NCBI RefSeq assembly: GCF_000282195.1
Contig: NZ_AKJT01000069.1
Location: 62,001-126,000 of the forward strand
Length of the DNA: 64,000 nucleotides
Direction of reading: 5' to 3'
Source of the DNA: Pseudomonas sp. GM18
GTDB taxonomy: Bacteria; Pseudomonadota; Gammaproteobacteria; Pseudomonadales; Pseudomonadaceae
Positions 48,665 to 57,329 of the stretch are shown here, in pieces. The position numbers and the translations under genes were made by a program. The notes under the pieces were generated by a model. It ran no database searches. It had not been told where the DNA came from and was given only the letters and a program-made list of their open reading frames with translations. Position 1 is the stretch's first letter. Each line of letters opens with the position of its first letter.

Positions 48665-49066
48665 TTACGCCGACAACTCACGTAGCGCGGCAGCCGCCAA
48701 AAAGCCAGACCTTGAGCTATATCGCTGATCTCGTCTGACCGTCTGGTCGATACGCTCAAGCAACTGCTCAGGAAGGGTGGCATTGAAGCGCACCGACTTG
48801 CCGAAATAAGGTGTGATATCGAATTCGACCACACCCCACACGCCGCCAGCGTAATCAGGGTTATCCAGATGAGCGTCAATCTCACGCACCTGCGGAAGTG
48901 GATCACCATCGGCGACCAGACCTTCGTAGTGCAAAGCCAGCGCTTCTTTCACGTTTTCAAATGCCTGCGCCACAGTAGCGCCCGCGGAGAAGCACCCCGG
49001 CACGTCCGGGATAATCACTCCGTATTCTGAGTCGGCATCCTTGTGCAGAACGACCGGGAGTTTCAT
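48665..49066 (-). CDS. hicB: HicB-family antitoxin
   Basis: A 133-residue antitoxin. Residues 1-65 form the degenerate RNase H-like HicB fold (MKLPVVLHKDADSEYGVIIPDVPGCFSAGATVAQAFENVKEAL). The C-terminal part (VRFNATLPEQLLERIDQTVRRDQRYSSRSGFLAAAALREL) looks like a ribbon-helix-helix DNA-binding domain. It would neutralise HicA and repress the operon. GGAAGGA lies before the ATG at 49066. It follows hicA on the same strand with 59 bases between. Confidence 0.92.
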   Translation of the reverse strand: MKLPVVLHKDADSEYGVIIPDVPGCFSAGATVAQAFENVKEALALHYEGLVADGDPLPQVREIDAHLDNPDYAGGVWGVVEFDITPYFGKSVRFNATLPEQLLERIDQTVRRDQRYSSRSGFLAAAALRELSA

Positions 49067-49125
49067 TTCGATGAGTCCTTCCTGTGATGTGGCCCCTTCG
49101 AGGCTCTCGTTTCCGATGTCGGGCC

Positions 49126-49308
49126 TCATTTCAGACCCGCCTGTTTCAGTATGCTGTTGATCGTTCCTTTTGGAAGATCCGAATCAGGGTGTTTTATCGT
49201 CACCCTGCCTGACTTGCACGGGGGCTTGTACTGATGATGGCTACCTTTCACGGCCACCAGATACCAACCATCCTCCTCGATCATCCTGATCATTTCCCGA
49301 CTTCGCAT
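49126..49308 (-). CDS. hicA: HicA-family mRNA interferase toxin
   Basis: A 60-residue double-stranded-RNA-binding-like toxin with the catalytic histidine in KGSHHQYKPP (H24) and the typical end GTINSILKQAGLK. It cleaves mRNA during translation when free of HicB. The start at 49308 is next to AAGG, though with short spacing; an in-frame start 24 bases earlier is possible. The order hicA-hicB is normal. The pair lies between unrelated metabolic genes, a common position for a chromosomal toxin-antitoxin cassette. Confidence 0.93.
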   Translation of the reverse strand: MRSREMIRMIEEDGWYLVAVKGSHHQYKPPCKSGRVTIKHPDSDLPKGTINSILKQAGLK

Positions 49309-49436
49309 CACCTTCGTCCTTGTGGGCAGCATCTGCTGAGCACATTACGCGATGATCACACCTTCAATACACACGATACACACTCTGATAAATATTAGCC
49401 GAACACAAGCAGGCCAGATTGCTCGCAGACCATCGG

Positions 49437-50327
49437 TTACCGGGCACCCGCAAACACCTCCCCCAACCAATCCACAAACACCCGAACCCGTGGCGACATG
49501 TGTCGGTTATGCGGATACAACACCGAAACCGGCATCGATGGCGGCGGTATGTCGGTGAGGATTTCCTGCACCAACCCTTGGGCAATCTGCGTTTCCATCC
49601 GGTAATACGGGCACTGAATCAGCCCCAGCCCTGCGATCGCCGAGGCCGCATAAATCTCTGCGCCGAACACCGACAACGCGCCCTCGATGGCCACTTCTTT
49701 CAGCTCGCCATCCACCATGAATTCGAATGGAAACAGCTTGGCCGTGGTGCGCGAAACATAGTTCACCGCGCGGTGGTTTTTCAGGTCGTCGAGGTCTTTC
49801 GGTTCACCGTATTTACGCAGGTAAGCCGGGCTGGCGCAGGTGATCTGGCGCAGGTTGGCGACACGTTTACCGATCAGCGCCGAATCGCCCAAGGTGCCGG
49901 CGCGCAACACGCAATCAACGCCTTCGGCGATCAGGTCGACGAAGCGGTCGGCTTCGCTGATGGACAATTCGATGTCCGGGTAGCGCGCCATGAATTGCGG
50001 CAACGCCGGGATTACAAAGTGCTTGGCCAACGTGCCATGCAGATCCACCCGTAATCGGCCTTTCGGCGCAACGCCGCGAAATGCCAGTTCGGCTTCTTCC
50101 AGTTCTGCCAACAACTGCACGCAACGCAAGTAGTACGCCTCGCCATCCAGCGTAGGACGGACCTTGCGTGTGCTGCGCTCCAGTAAACGGGTACCGAGCC
50201 AGGCTTCGAACTGATTCAACGTATGGGTCAGGGTGGCACGCGGCAGGTTCAGGTCATCGGCCGCCAGCGTGAAGCTGCTGCGCTCGTAGATCCGCACGAA
50301 AACCTTCATCGCTTTGACTTGATCCAC
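49437..50327 (-). CDS. LysR-family transcriptional regulator
   Basis: A 296-residue LysR regulator of the subgroup beginning MDQVKAMKVFVRIYERSSFTLAADDLNLPRATLTHTLNQFE. This is followed by the usual effector domain (LRVDLHGTLAKHFVIPALPQFMARYPDIELSISE). It starts with GTG at 50327, with AGGAG at the right distance. It is divergent from the short-chain dehydrogenase at 50465 with 137 bases between, so it most likely controls the two dehydrogenase genes. The inducer is not known. Confidence 0.88.
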   Translation of the reverse strand: MDQVKAMKVFVRIYERSSFTLAADDLNLPRATLTHTLNQFEAWLGTRLLERSTRKVRPTLDGEAYYLRCVQLLAELEEAELAFRGVAPKGRLRVDLHGTLAKHFVIPALPQFMARYPDIELSISEADRFVDLIAEGVDCVLRAGTLGDSALIGKRVANLRQITCASPAYLRKYGEPKDLDDLKNHRAVNYVSRTTAKLFPFEFMVDGELKEVAIEGALSVFGAEIYAASAIAGLGLIQCPYYRMETQIAQGLVQEILTDIPPPSMPVSVLYPHNRHMSPRVRVFVDWLGEVFAGAR

Positions 50328-50464
50328 GCTGGACTCCTGACGATCGATTGTTGGTGATTATTGAACAGTCAAGGCAACTCTCGTGCATTTATCGCCCTGA
50401 GTAAACATGTGAATCTGGCTCCACACCTCAGCAAACACCTTCATCACTCAAAGGAACCAACGCC

Positions 50465-51205
50465 ATGACTACTCAAACTTCGAAAGTTGCCATCGTGACC
50501 GGCGCCTCCCGCGGCATCGGTGCCGTGATCGCCCAGCAACTGGCCAGCCAGGGTTTCGCTGTCGCCATCAACTACGCCAACAGCGCCACCGAGGCGTCGG
50601 CACTGGTGGTAAAACTGCGTCAGGCCGGTCACCGGGCCATAGCGATCAAGGCTGATGTGGCTAATGCCGACGATGTACGCCGGCTGTTCGACGAAACCGA
50701 AACCCAACTGGGCAAAGTCGACGTGCTGATCAATAACGCCGGCATCCTCAAAGTCATGCCGCTGGCGCAACACACCGACGAGCTGTTCGACCAGAACGTC
50801 AACATCCACGCTCGCGGCACTTTCAACACTCTGCGTGAAGCAGCGACCCGTCTGAACAGCGGTGGCCGGATCATCAACTTTTCCAGCAGCACCGTCGGCA
50901 TGAACCTGCCGGGCTATGCGGTGTACATCGCCAGCAAGGCGGCAGTGGAATCCCTGACCCAGGTGTTCGCCAAGGAAATGCGCGGTCGCAACATCACCGT
51001 CAACGCGGTGGCCCCGGGCCCGGTCGCCACCGACCTGTTCCTGCACGGCAAGAGCGAAGAACAGATCCAGACCTTCGCCAAAATGGCGCCGCTGGAACGC
51101 CTGGCTCAGCCAGAAGACATCTCCCGCGTCGTGTCCTTCCTGGTCGGCCCGGATTCGGCCTGGGTCAACGGGCAAATCCTGCGCGTCAATGGCGGCCTCG
51201 TTTGA
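50465..51205 (+). CDS. Short-chain dehydrogenase/reductase (SDR) 1
   Basis: A 246-residue classical SDR. The cofactor motif is VTGASRGIGAVIAQQLA. NNAG is present as LINNAGIL, the catalytic serine follows in INFSSSTVGM, and YxxxK is seen as YAVYIASKAAVESL. The C-terminal GPDSAWVNGQILRVNGG is typical of 3-ketoacyl-ACP-reductase-like members. AAGGA precedes the ATG. It is followed 45 bases later by a second SDR, and a divergent LysR gene lies upstream. The substrate is unknown. Confidence 0.88.
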   Translation: MTTQTSKVAIVTGASRGIGAVIAQQLASQGFAVAINYANSATEASALVVKLRQAGHRAIAIKADVANADDVRRLFDETETQLGKVDVLINNAGILKVMPLAQHTDELFDQNVNIHARGTFNTLREAATRLNSGGRIINFSSSTVGMNLPGYAVYIASKAAVESLTQVFAKEMRGRNITVNAVAPGPVATDLFLHGKSEEQIQTFAKMAPLERLAQPEDISRVVSFLVGPDSAWVNGQILRVNGGLV

Positions 51206-51250
51206 GCCGTCTCATCCCCTACCCACGCCAAGGTTGAAGAGGTCAATGCC

Positions 51251-52147
51251 ATGAAATCCGTCATTCTGATTACCGGTGCCTCGAGTGGTTTCGGCGCGCT
51301 CACTGCCCGAGCCCTTGCCGACGCCGGCCACACTGTCTACGCCAGCATGCGTGAAACCCTGGGCCGCAATGCGCCACAGGTGGAAGAAGTTCAGCGCTAC
51401 GCCGACCAGCATCAGGTCGACCTGCGCAGCGTCGAACTGGACGTCGCGTCGAACGAATCGGTCGAGGCCGGCGTCGCGAAAATTGTCGAGGAATGTGGCC
51501 GACTGGACGTGATCATCCATAACGCCGGGCACATGTCCTTCGGCCCCGCCGAGGCCTTCACGCCCGAACAGTTCGCCCAGCTCTACGACATCAACGTGCT
51601 GAGCACCCAGCGGGTCAACCGCGCAGCCTTGCCGCAATTGCGCAAACAGGGACAGGGCCTGGTGTTGTGGGTTTCATCCAGCAGTGCTCGCGGCGGCACC
51701 CCGCCGTACCTGGCGCCGTACTTTGCGGCCAAGGCAGCGATGGATTCGCTGGCGGTGTCCTACGCCAGTGAGTTGGCGCGCTGGGGGGTGGAAACCTCGA
51801 TCATCGTGCCGGGCGCCTTCACCAAGGGCACCAACCACTTCGTGCACTCCGGTTCGCCCGCCGACCAGGCCCGCGCCACCGAATACAATGAAGGCCCATA
51901 TGCCGGGGTTCCGGATCAGGCACTCAAAGGACTGGCCGCCCTGGAACCGGCAGACGCCGATGTCGGCGAAGTGGCCAACGCCATCGTCGAGATCGTCGGC
52001 ATGCCTTTCGGCACCCGCCCGTTCCGCCGCCATATCGACCCATCGCAGGACGGTGCCGAAATCGTCAACGCAATGGCCGATCGGGTACGCGCCGAGATGT
52101 TCCGCCGCATTGGTCTGGAAGACCTGCTCAAACCCTCTATTCGCTAA
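51251..52147 (+). CDS. Short-chain dehydrogenase/reductase (SDR) 2
   Basis: A 298-residue SDR, longer than SDR 1. The cofactor motif is LITGASSGFGALTARALADAG, with IIHNAGHM, a serine-rich LVLWVSSSSARGG and the active-site tyrosine/lysine in YLAPYFAAKAAMDSLA. The C-terminal part FGTRPFRRHIDPSQDGAEIVN differs from SDR 1, so the two are not recent duplicates. It is probably in one operon with SDR 1 under the divergent LysR regulator. The substrate is unknown. Confidence 0.87.
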   Translation: MKSVILITGASSGFGALTARALADAGHTVYASMRETLGRNAPQVEEVQRYADQHQVDLRSVELDVASNESVEAGVAKIVEECGRLDVIIHNAGHMSFGPAEAFTPEQFAQLYDINVLSTQRVNRAALPQLRKQGQGLVLWVSSSSARGGTPPYLAPYFAAKAAMDSLAVSYASELARWGVETSIIVPGAFTKGTNHFVHSGSPADQARATEYNEGPYAGVPDQALKGLAALEPADADVGEVANAIVEIVGMPFGTRPFRRHIDPSQDGAEIVNAMADRVRAEMFRRIGLEDLLKPSIR

Positions 52148-52305
52148 AACGAGGGCTCCAGTGAAACGACCCGGGGTTTGCCTCGGGTCGACTGCAGTAT
52201 TGATGGCGTTTCTGTCGCTCTACATCCTGTTTCGCGGAGCAGGACGTTATTCCCTCGACCACACTCTAGGTCGAGAACTCTGAAAGCCGTTGCGAGGACT
52301 GCATC

Positions 52306-52566
52306 ATGCACACCACGATCATCATCTTCTTCGGCCTGGTCCTGCTGGCACTGATGCTGTTCATCGGCGAGAAAATCGGTTTCTCCCGTCAGACCCTGGC
52401 CTACAGTTTTGTCGTGCTGTGGCTGGCGTTGACCTTGATCAACGGCGCAGTTGGCATGGTCAACGCTGGCCAACCGTTGAGCGCGGAACTGGTGGTGGGC
52501 AGCGCGGTGTTCGGCGTACCGGTGGCGGCACTGGTGCTGTTCATGGTGTTGAGCAGCGAGACCTGA
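52306..52566 (+). CDS. Small inner membrane protein of unknown function
   Basis: An 86-residue protein with about three hydrophobic segments (TTIIIFFGLVLLALMLFIG, LAYSFVVLWLALTLINGAVG, VFGVPVAALVLFMVL). No signal peptide cleavage site and no known motif are seen. GAGGA precedes the ATG. It lies 158 bases after SDR 2 and is convergent with betT, 14 bases apart. A GC-rich hairpin at 52167-52190 between it and SDR 2 lacks a T-run, so read-through from the SDR operon is possible. No function is assigned. Confidence 0.7.
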   Translation: MHTTIIIFFGLVLLALMLFIGEKIGFSRQTLAYSFVVLWLALTLINGAVGMVNAGQPLSAELVVGSAVFGVPVAALVLFMVLSSET

Positions 52567-52580
52567 GCGCCACCGGTCGA

Positions 52581-54575
52581 TCAACGCACCAAATGCAAAA
52601 ACTGCATGTGCCGTTCGTACTGGTCGAGGATGTCGTTGATCACCTGATCCTTGGTGTAACCCACCAGATCGTAGTCCTGACTGCCCTCGCTCAGATGCAC
52701 TTCGGCGCGGTGATAACGGCGGTTGTTGAGTTGTTTGGAACCCATGCCGCCACGGGCGAAGGACGGGGTGAAGTAGCCACGCATTTGCACCTGATAGATG
52801 AACGGATGCAGTTCGCCGTGACCGATTTCCAGGCTCACGTTGTCGTTGGCCGGATCAGGCTGAGTGACCACATGCAGTCCCTTCTCGACGAACACGGCAG
52901 TCACTTCCTCGATCGCCGGGCGCACCGTGGTATCAAGGAAGCGATAGACCTCATCCCGAGACGGAAAATGCACCGCCTGACTCAAGCGCTGACGCCATCC
53001 ACCGCGTCGCGAACCGGCCACCGGCGCGAGGGAATGCAATTGCGCGATCTGCTTCTGCGACTCCAGATAAAACGCCTTGTGCAGGCCCCACATCATCAGC
53101 AGCAAAATCATCGAGAACGGTAACGACGTCAGCACCACCGCCGACTTCAATGCGTCGATGCTGCCGGAGAACAACAGTGCGCTGGTCACCAGTGCCGTCA
53201 TCGCGCCCCAGAACACTCGCAGCCATTTCGGCCCGTCTTCATCTGGATTGCCACCCTTGGCGGACAACGTCGACAACACCACGGTGCCGGAGTCGGCGGA
53301 GGTGACGAAGAACACGAAGCTGATGAACACCGTGACCGCGATCACGGTTTTGCTCCACGGGTAGGTCTCCAGCAGCAGGTAAAGGGTCATCGATGGATTG
53401 TCGATGGCCGACATGCCGAGCGCGCTCATGCCGTGGTTGAGGACCTGGTCGATGGCGCTGTTGCCGAAAATCGACATCCACGCCAGGGTGAAACCGAGCG
53501 GGATCAGCAGCACGCCGAAGACGAATTCACGGATGGTCCGGCCACGGGAAATCCGCGCAATGAACAGGCCCACGAACGGCGACCATGCAATCCACCAGGC
53601 CCAGTAGAACACCGTCCAGCCGCCCAGCCAGTCGCCGGGTTTGTCATAGGCGTAGAGGTCGAAACTCTTCAACGGCAAGGCGCCGAGGTAATCGCCGAGG
53701 TTCTGGATCAGCGTATTGAGCAAGTGCTGGGTGGGGCCGGCGAACAACACGAACAGCAGCAGCGCACAGGCCAGCAGCATGTTGATGTCGGACATCACCC
53801 GCACGCCTTTATCGACGCCGGACACCGCGACGATGATCGCCGCGCCCATCATCAGCGTGATCAGGCCGACCTGAATCCACTGGGTGTGGGCGATGCCAAA
53901 CAGGTAGTCCAGGCCGGAATTGAGGTGCAATACGCCAAAGCCCATGTCGGCGCCGAGGCCGAACACCGTGGCGATGATGCCGAAGCCGTCCACCGCGTAA
54001 CCGATGGGACCGTTGATGCGCTTGCCAATCAGCGGGTACAGCGCCGAACGCAGGGCCAACGGCAGGTTATGTCGATAGGCGAAATAGGCCAGCGCCATGC
54101 CGACGAAGGCGAACACGCCCCAGCCGTGCAGGCCCCAGTGCAGAAACAGAATCTGCATCGCCTGACGCGCCGCCTCCGCCGTGCCAGCCTCGCCTTGCGG
54201 CGGTTGCGCCAGGTGCGTCAGCGGTTCAGACACGCAAAAGAAAAACAGCGTGATGCTGATCCCGGCAGCGAACAGCATGCCGGCCCATGACAGGTAGCTG
54301 AATTCGGGCTCGTCGTGGTCGGCACCGAGCTTGATCTTGCCGTAGCCGGACAAGGCGGTGACCACCACGAAGACCAGATACAGCGTCATCGCGAGCATGT
54401 AGTACCAGCCGACCGTGTTGGCCGCCCAGTTTTGCGCTTGCAACAGCCAGGCACCGGCCTGTTCGGGGATCGCCATGACCACGACGGCGAACAACAAAAT
54501 GAAGGTCGCCGCGAAATAAAACACCGGCGGATTCATGCGGACCTGGCCGCTTGCGGGGATGGACGATGCACTCAC
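52581..54575 (-). CDS. betT: BCCT-family choline transporter BetT
   Basis: A 664-residue betaine/choline/carnitine transporter with 12 predicted membrane spans. The substrate signature is in WTVFYWAWWIAWSPFVGLFIARISRGRTIREF and in GADMGFGVLHLNSGLDY. After the last span there is a long cytoplasmic tail of about 150 residues (from about 510 on), as in osmotically regulated BetT. The GTG at 54575 has GAGGTG before it; an ATG 13 codons in is the alternative. A BetI-like palindrome lies 93 bases upstream. The betIBA genes are not in this window. Confidence 0.93.
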   Translation of the reverse strand: MSASSIPASGQVRMNPPVFYFAATFILLFAVVVMAIPEQAGAWLLQAQNWAANTVGWYYMLAMTLYLVFVVVTALSGYGKIKLGADHDEPEFSYLSWAGMLFAAGISITLFFFCVSEPLTHLAQPPQGEAGTAEAARQAMQILFLHWGLHGWGVFAFVGMALAYFAYRHNLPLALRSALYPLIGKRINGPIGYAVDGFGIIATVFGLGADMGFGVLHLNSGLDYLFGIAHTQWIQVGLITLMMGAAIIVAVSGVDKGVRVMSDINMLLACALLLFVLFAGPTQHLLNTLIQNLGDYLGALPLKSFDLYAYDKPGDWLGGWTVFYWAWWIAWSPFVGLFIARISRGRTIREFVFGVLLIPLGFTLAWMSIFGNSAIDQVLNHGMSALGMSAIDNPSMTLYLLLETYPWSKTVIAVTVFISFVFFVTSADSGTVVLSTLSAKGGNPDEDGPKWLRVFWGAMTALVTSALLFSGSIDALKSAVVLTSLPFSMILLLMMWGLHKAFYLESQKQIAQLHSLAPVAGSRRGGWRQRLSQAVHFPSRDEVYRFLDTTVRPAIEEVTAVFVEKGLHVVTQPDPANDNVSLEIGHGELHPFIYQVQMRGYFTPSFARGGMGSKQLNNRRYHRAEVHLSEGSQDYDLVGYTKDQVINDILDQYERHMQFLHLVR

Positions 54576-54667
54576 GAAAGGTGCACCTCGAGGGGGGAAA
54601 ACGTGGCTGTAAAAATCGGACTCAGCAAAGGCAAGCCTCCTGTTGTGAGCGGGCGGCGAACCACCGG

Positions 54668-54695
54668 TTTAACTTGAATGAACGTTCAAGTTAAA
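54668..54695. promoter_or_regulatory. BetI-like operator palindrome upstream of betT
   Basis: A near-perfect 28-base palindrome has arms TTTAACTTGAA and TTCAAGTTAAA around TGAACG. The core TTGAA..GAACGTTCAA fits the TetR-type BetI operator known from choline genes. It is placed where it could repress betT, whose start is at 54575 on the minus strand. The rest of the 333-base gap to 54908 is a REP element. Confidence 0.6.
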
Positions 54696-54761
54696 CATGA
54701 ATAGGGTGCTAAGGACTAATCACAGGGCTCGGCGGTAGCTTTCAAGGAAGGGTAATTACAC

Positions 54762-54896
54762 GATCATTCCCACGCTCTGCGTGGGAATGCAGCCCGTGAC
54801 GCTCCGCGTCACATCGGAGCCAGACGCAACATCGGCGATGGGGCCGGAACGCGGAGCGTCCCTTGAGGCATTCCCACGCAGAGCGTGGGAACGATC
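54762..54896. repeat. Composite REP palindrome (GTTCCCACGC type), longest copy
   Basis: GATCATTCCCACGCTCTGCG and the complementary GCGTGGGAACGATC enclose GTGACGCTCCGCGTCAC and a GGAACGCGGAGCGTCC pair. The outer arms are 135 bases end to end. Confidence 0.88.
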
Positions 54897-54908
54897 AAAG
54901 CTGGGGAC

Positions 54909-55835
54909 TTACTTCTGCGTCCCGTCATCATGCTGCAGATTCGCCTGGGTCAGGTTGCACCCCGCTGGCACGCTGCGGGTCAGCCAGACGTTGCCACCAA
55001 TCGTCGAGCCCTTGCCGATGGTGATCCGCCCCAGAATCGTCGCGCCGGCATAGATCACCACGTCGTCCTCCACGATCGGATGCCGTGGATGGCCCTTCTG
55101 CAACTGGCCGTCTTCGTCCGCCGGGAAGCGCTTGGCGCCCAACGTCACGGCCTGATATATCCGCACCCGCTCACCAATGATCGCGGTCTCGCCGATCACC
55201 ACACCCGTGCCGTGGTCGATGAAGAAACTGCGACCGATCTGCGCGCCAGGGTGGATGTCGATACCGGTGGCCGAGTGGGCGATTTCCGCGCTGATCCGCG
55301 CCAGCAACGGCAACCCGGCGCGGTACAAATGGTGGGCCAGGCGATGGTGAATCACCGCCAGGATTCCCGGGTAGCACAGCAACACTTCATCGACACTGCG
55401 AGCCGCCGGATCGCCGTGATAGGCCGCCAGCACGTCGGTGTCCAACAGGCTGCGCAATTCCGGCAGAGCGAGGGCGAAGTCCTGAATGATCCGGATGGCC
55501 TTGGCTTCGACTTCAGAGTCGCCCCCGGCACTGTGACGAGCGACGTAGCGCAATTCGAGCCGCGCCTGAGCCAGCAATGCATTCAACGCCACGTCGAGTG
55601 TGTGGCCGACGTAGAAGTCCTCACTCTCCTCACGCAAATCCACCGGCCCCAGACGCATCGGAAACAACGCACCGCACAAGGCTTCGAGAATGTCCGCCAT
55701 GGCCGCTCGGGACGGCAACTCGCGACCGCCCTGCTCGGTGCTGGCGCGGCCGTTTTGTGCGCGCCACTGGTCGCGCGCCGTACGCAGTTGGCTGACGATG
55801 GTCTGCAATTGCCAATGGCTGGAACGCTCGCTCAC
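54909..55835 (-). CDS. epsC: Serine O-acetyltransferase (EpsC type)
   Basis: A 308-residue serine acetyltransferase that makes O-acetylserine, the acceptor for sulfide in cysteine synthesis. The N-terminal helical domain is followed by the left-handed beta-helix with hexapeptide repeats: GIDIHPGAQIGRSFFIDHGTGVVIGETAIIGERVRIYQAVTLG, then IYAGATILGRITIGKGSTIGGNVWLT. This is the longer EpsC-like form rather than the shorter CysE. It starts with GTG at 55835, with GGAG nearby. It is divergent from dcyD, which degrades D-cysteine, and so belongs to the cysteine cluster. Confidence 0.93.
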   Translation of the reverse strand: MSERSSHWQLQTIVSQLRTARDQWRAQNGRASTEQGGRELPSRAAMADILEALCGALFPMRLGPVDLREESEDFYVGHTLDVALNALLAQARLELRYVARHSAGGDSEVEAKAIRIIQDFALALPELRSLLDTDVLAAYHGDPAARSVDEVLLCYPGILAVIHHRLAHHLYRAGLPLLARISAEIAHSATGIDIHPGAQIGRSFFIDHGTGVVIGETAIIGERVRIYQAVTLGAKRFPADEDGQLQKGHPRHPIVEDDVVIYAGATILGRITIGKGSTIGGNVWLTRSVPAGCNLTQANLQHDDGTQK

Positions 55836-56025
55836 GGTAAAAACTCCTCACGGGCGGCCGGACTGTCTGGCCGCGCTGACGGCGATTACTTTACGGCAAC
55901 GACTTGCAGCCGAATTAAGAACCAATAGTGCTGGGAACAATACTTTTGGCTATAAGCGATTGGCAGTTGCCCCGCTAAATACCCGTGCCTATAGTCCAGA
56001 CATCTTTCTCCGCCAGTACGGACCC

Positions 56026-57018
56026 ATGATCAAACAACAGCTTGCCCGTTTTAACCGCCTCGACCTGCTCGGTCACCCTACCCCATTGGAAAAACTCGAA
56101 CGCCTGTCGACCTGGCTGGGCCGCGATGTGTACGTCAAACGCGATGACCTGACGCCATTGGCACTGGGCGGCAACAAGCTGCGCAAACTCGAATACCTCG
56201 CCGCCGATGCCTTGGCCCAGGGCGCCGATACGTTGATCACCGCTGGCGCGATCCAGTCCAACCACGTGCGCCAGACCGCGGCCATTGCGGCCAAGCTTGG
56301 CCTGGGCTGCGTGGCACTGCTGGAGAACCCGCTCGGCACTGACGACAGCAACTACGTCGGCAATGGCAATCGGCTGTTGCTGGACCTGTTCGATGCCAAG
56401 GTCGAGTTGGTGGAAAACCTCGACAACGCTGACGAGCAATTGCAAGCGCTGGCCGCACGTCTGCGCAGCAACGGCAAGAAACCCTATCTGGTGCCGATTG
56501 GTGGCTCCAATGCAGTGGGCGCGTTGGGTTATGTCCGTGCGGGTCTGGAGCTGGCCGAGCAGATCAAGGACACCGGGCTGCAATTCGCCGCGGTGGTCCT
56601 GGCTTCCGGTAGTGCCGGCACCCATAGCGGCCTGGCGCTGGCATTGAGCGAAGTACTGCCGGATTTGCCAGTCATCGGCGTGACCGTTTCCCGTAGCGAT
56701 GAAGCTCAACGACCGAAAGTCCAGGGCCTCGCCGAGCGCACTGCCGAGCTGTTGGGCGTGGGCCTGCCGGCGAGTTTCAAAGTCGAACTGTGGGACGAGT
56801 ATTTCGGCCCGCGTTATGGCGAGCCGAATGCCGGGACGCTGGCGGCGGTAAAGCTGCTGGCGAGCCAGGAAGGGTTGTTGCTGGACCCGGTATATACCGG
56901 CAAGGCCATGGCCGGTTTGCTCGACGGCATCGGGCGTCAGCGCTTCGATGAAGGCCCGATCATCTTCCTGCACACCGGCGGGGCGCCGGCGTTGTTTGCC
57001 TACAAAGACTTTCTGTAA
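56026..57018 (+). CDS. dcyD: D-cysteine desulfhydrase
   Basis: A 330-residue PLP enzyme of the ACC deaminase/D-cysteine desulfhydrase family, producing pyruvate, sulfide and ammonia from D-cysteine. The PLP lysine is K51 in LALGGNKLRKLEYLAAD, then TAGAIQSNHVRQTAAIAAKLG and the phosphate-binding ASGSAGTHSGLALAL. The ATG at 56026 follows a TACGGACCC stretch with no strong Shine-Dalgarno. Together with the downstream tcyA-L-N transporter it matches the enteric dcyD-tcy arrangement. A REP element follows directly after the stop. Confidence 0.93.
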   Translation: MIKQQLARFNRLDLLGHPTPLEKLERLSTWLGRDVYVKRDDLTPLALGGNKLRKLEYLAADALAQGADTLITAGAIQSNHVRQTAAIAAKLGLGCVALLENPLGTDDSNYVGNGNRLLLDLFDAKVELVENLDNADEQLQALAARLRSNGKKPYLVPIGGSNAVGALGYVRAGLELAEQIKDTGLQFAAVVLASGSAGTHSGLALALSEVLPDLPVIGVTVSRSDEAQRPKVQGLAERTAELLGVGLPASFKVELWDEYFGPRYGEPNAGTLAAVKLLASQEGLLLDPVYTGKAMAGLLDGIGRQRFDEGPIIFLHTGGAPALFAYKDFL

Positions 57019-57020
57019 CC

Positions 57021-57122
57021 GATCGTTCCCACGCTCTGCGTGGGAATGCAGCCCATAACGCTCCGCGTCACTGGACGCGGAGCGTCCCCAGAGGCATTCC
57101 CACGCAGAGCGTGGGAACGATC
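57021..57122. repeat. Composite REP palindrome (GTTCCCACGC type)
   Basis: GATCGTTCCCACGCTCTGCG at the left and GCAGAGCGTGGGAACGATC at the right are near-perfect complements. They enclose CGCTCCGCGTCACTGGACGC and a GGACGCGGAGCGTCC palindrome. It separates dcyD from tcyA. Confidence 0.9.
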
Positions 57123-57139
57123 CTCAATGCTCCATCAAT

Positions 57140-57187
57140 ATTCAATTAAAGAATAACAAACTTAATATTTATTATTTTCCTATCTAA
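57140..57187 (+). promoter_or_regulatory. AT-rich block upstream of tcyA (candidate CysB-type control region)
   Basis: About 48 bases almost free of G/C (ATTCAATTAAAGAATAACAA and onward) lie 140-190 bases before tcyA. They resemble the blocks upstream of tauA and sfnB in composition. The rest of the gap 57123-57329 shows no gene. Confidence 0.3.
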
Positions 57188-57329
57188 AGACGACATCATA
57201 TAGTCGCGCCGCAGGCGAATTTGCAGCGAGACGCATAAGCTGCTTTAGGGCAGGATATCGCAGTCGTTCAAATCCCGAATTTGCCAACTTTCCTTAAGCG
57301 TCTTCCATAAGAAAACACAGGGGCTTGTC

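Noticed and set aside
52167..52190. GC-rich hairpin after the second SDR gene as a terminator
   Set aside because: The stem GACCCGGGG/CCTCGGGTC is good, but no T-run follows on either strand.
54781..55053. 90-codon frame on the plus strand beginning in a REP element
   Set aside because: Its first part is translation of the REP palindrome and the rest is antisense to epsC. REP-derived frames of this kind are a known annotation artefact.
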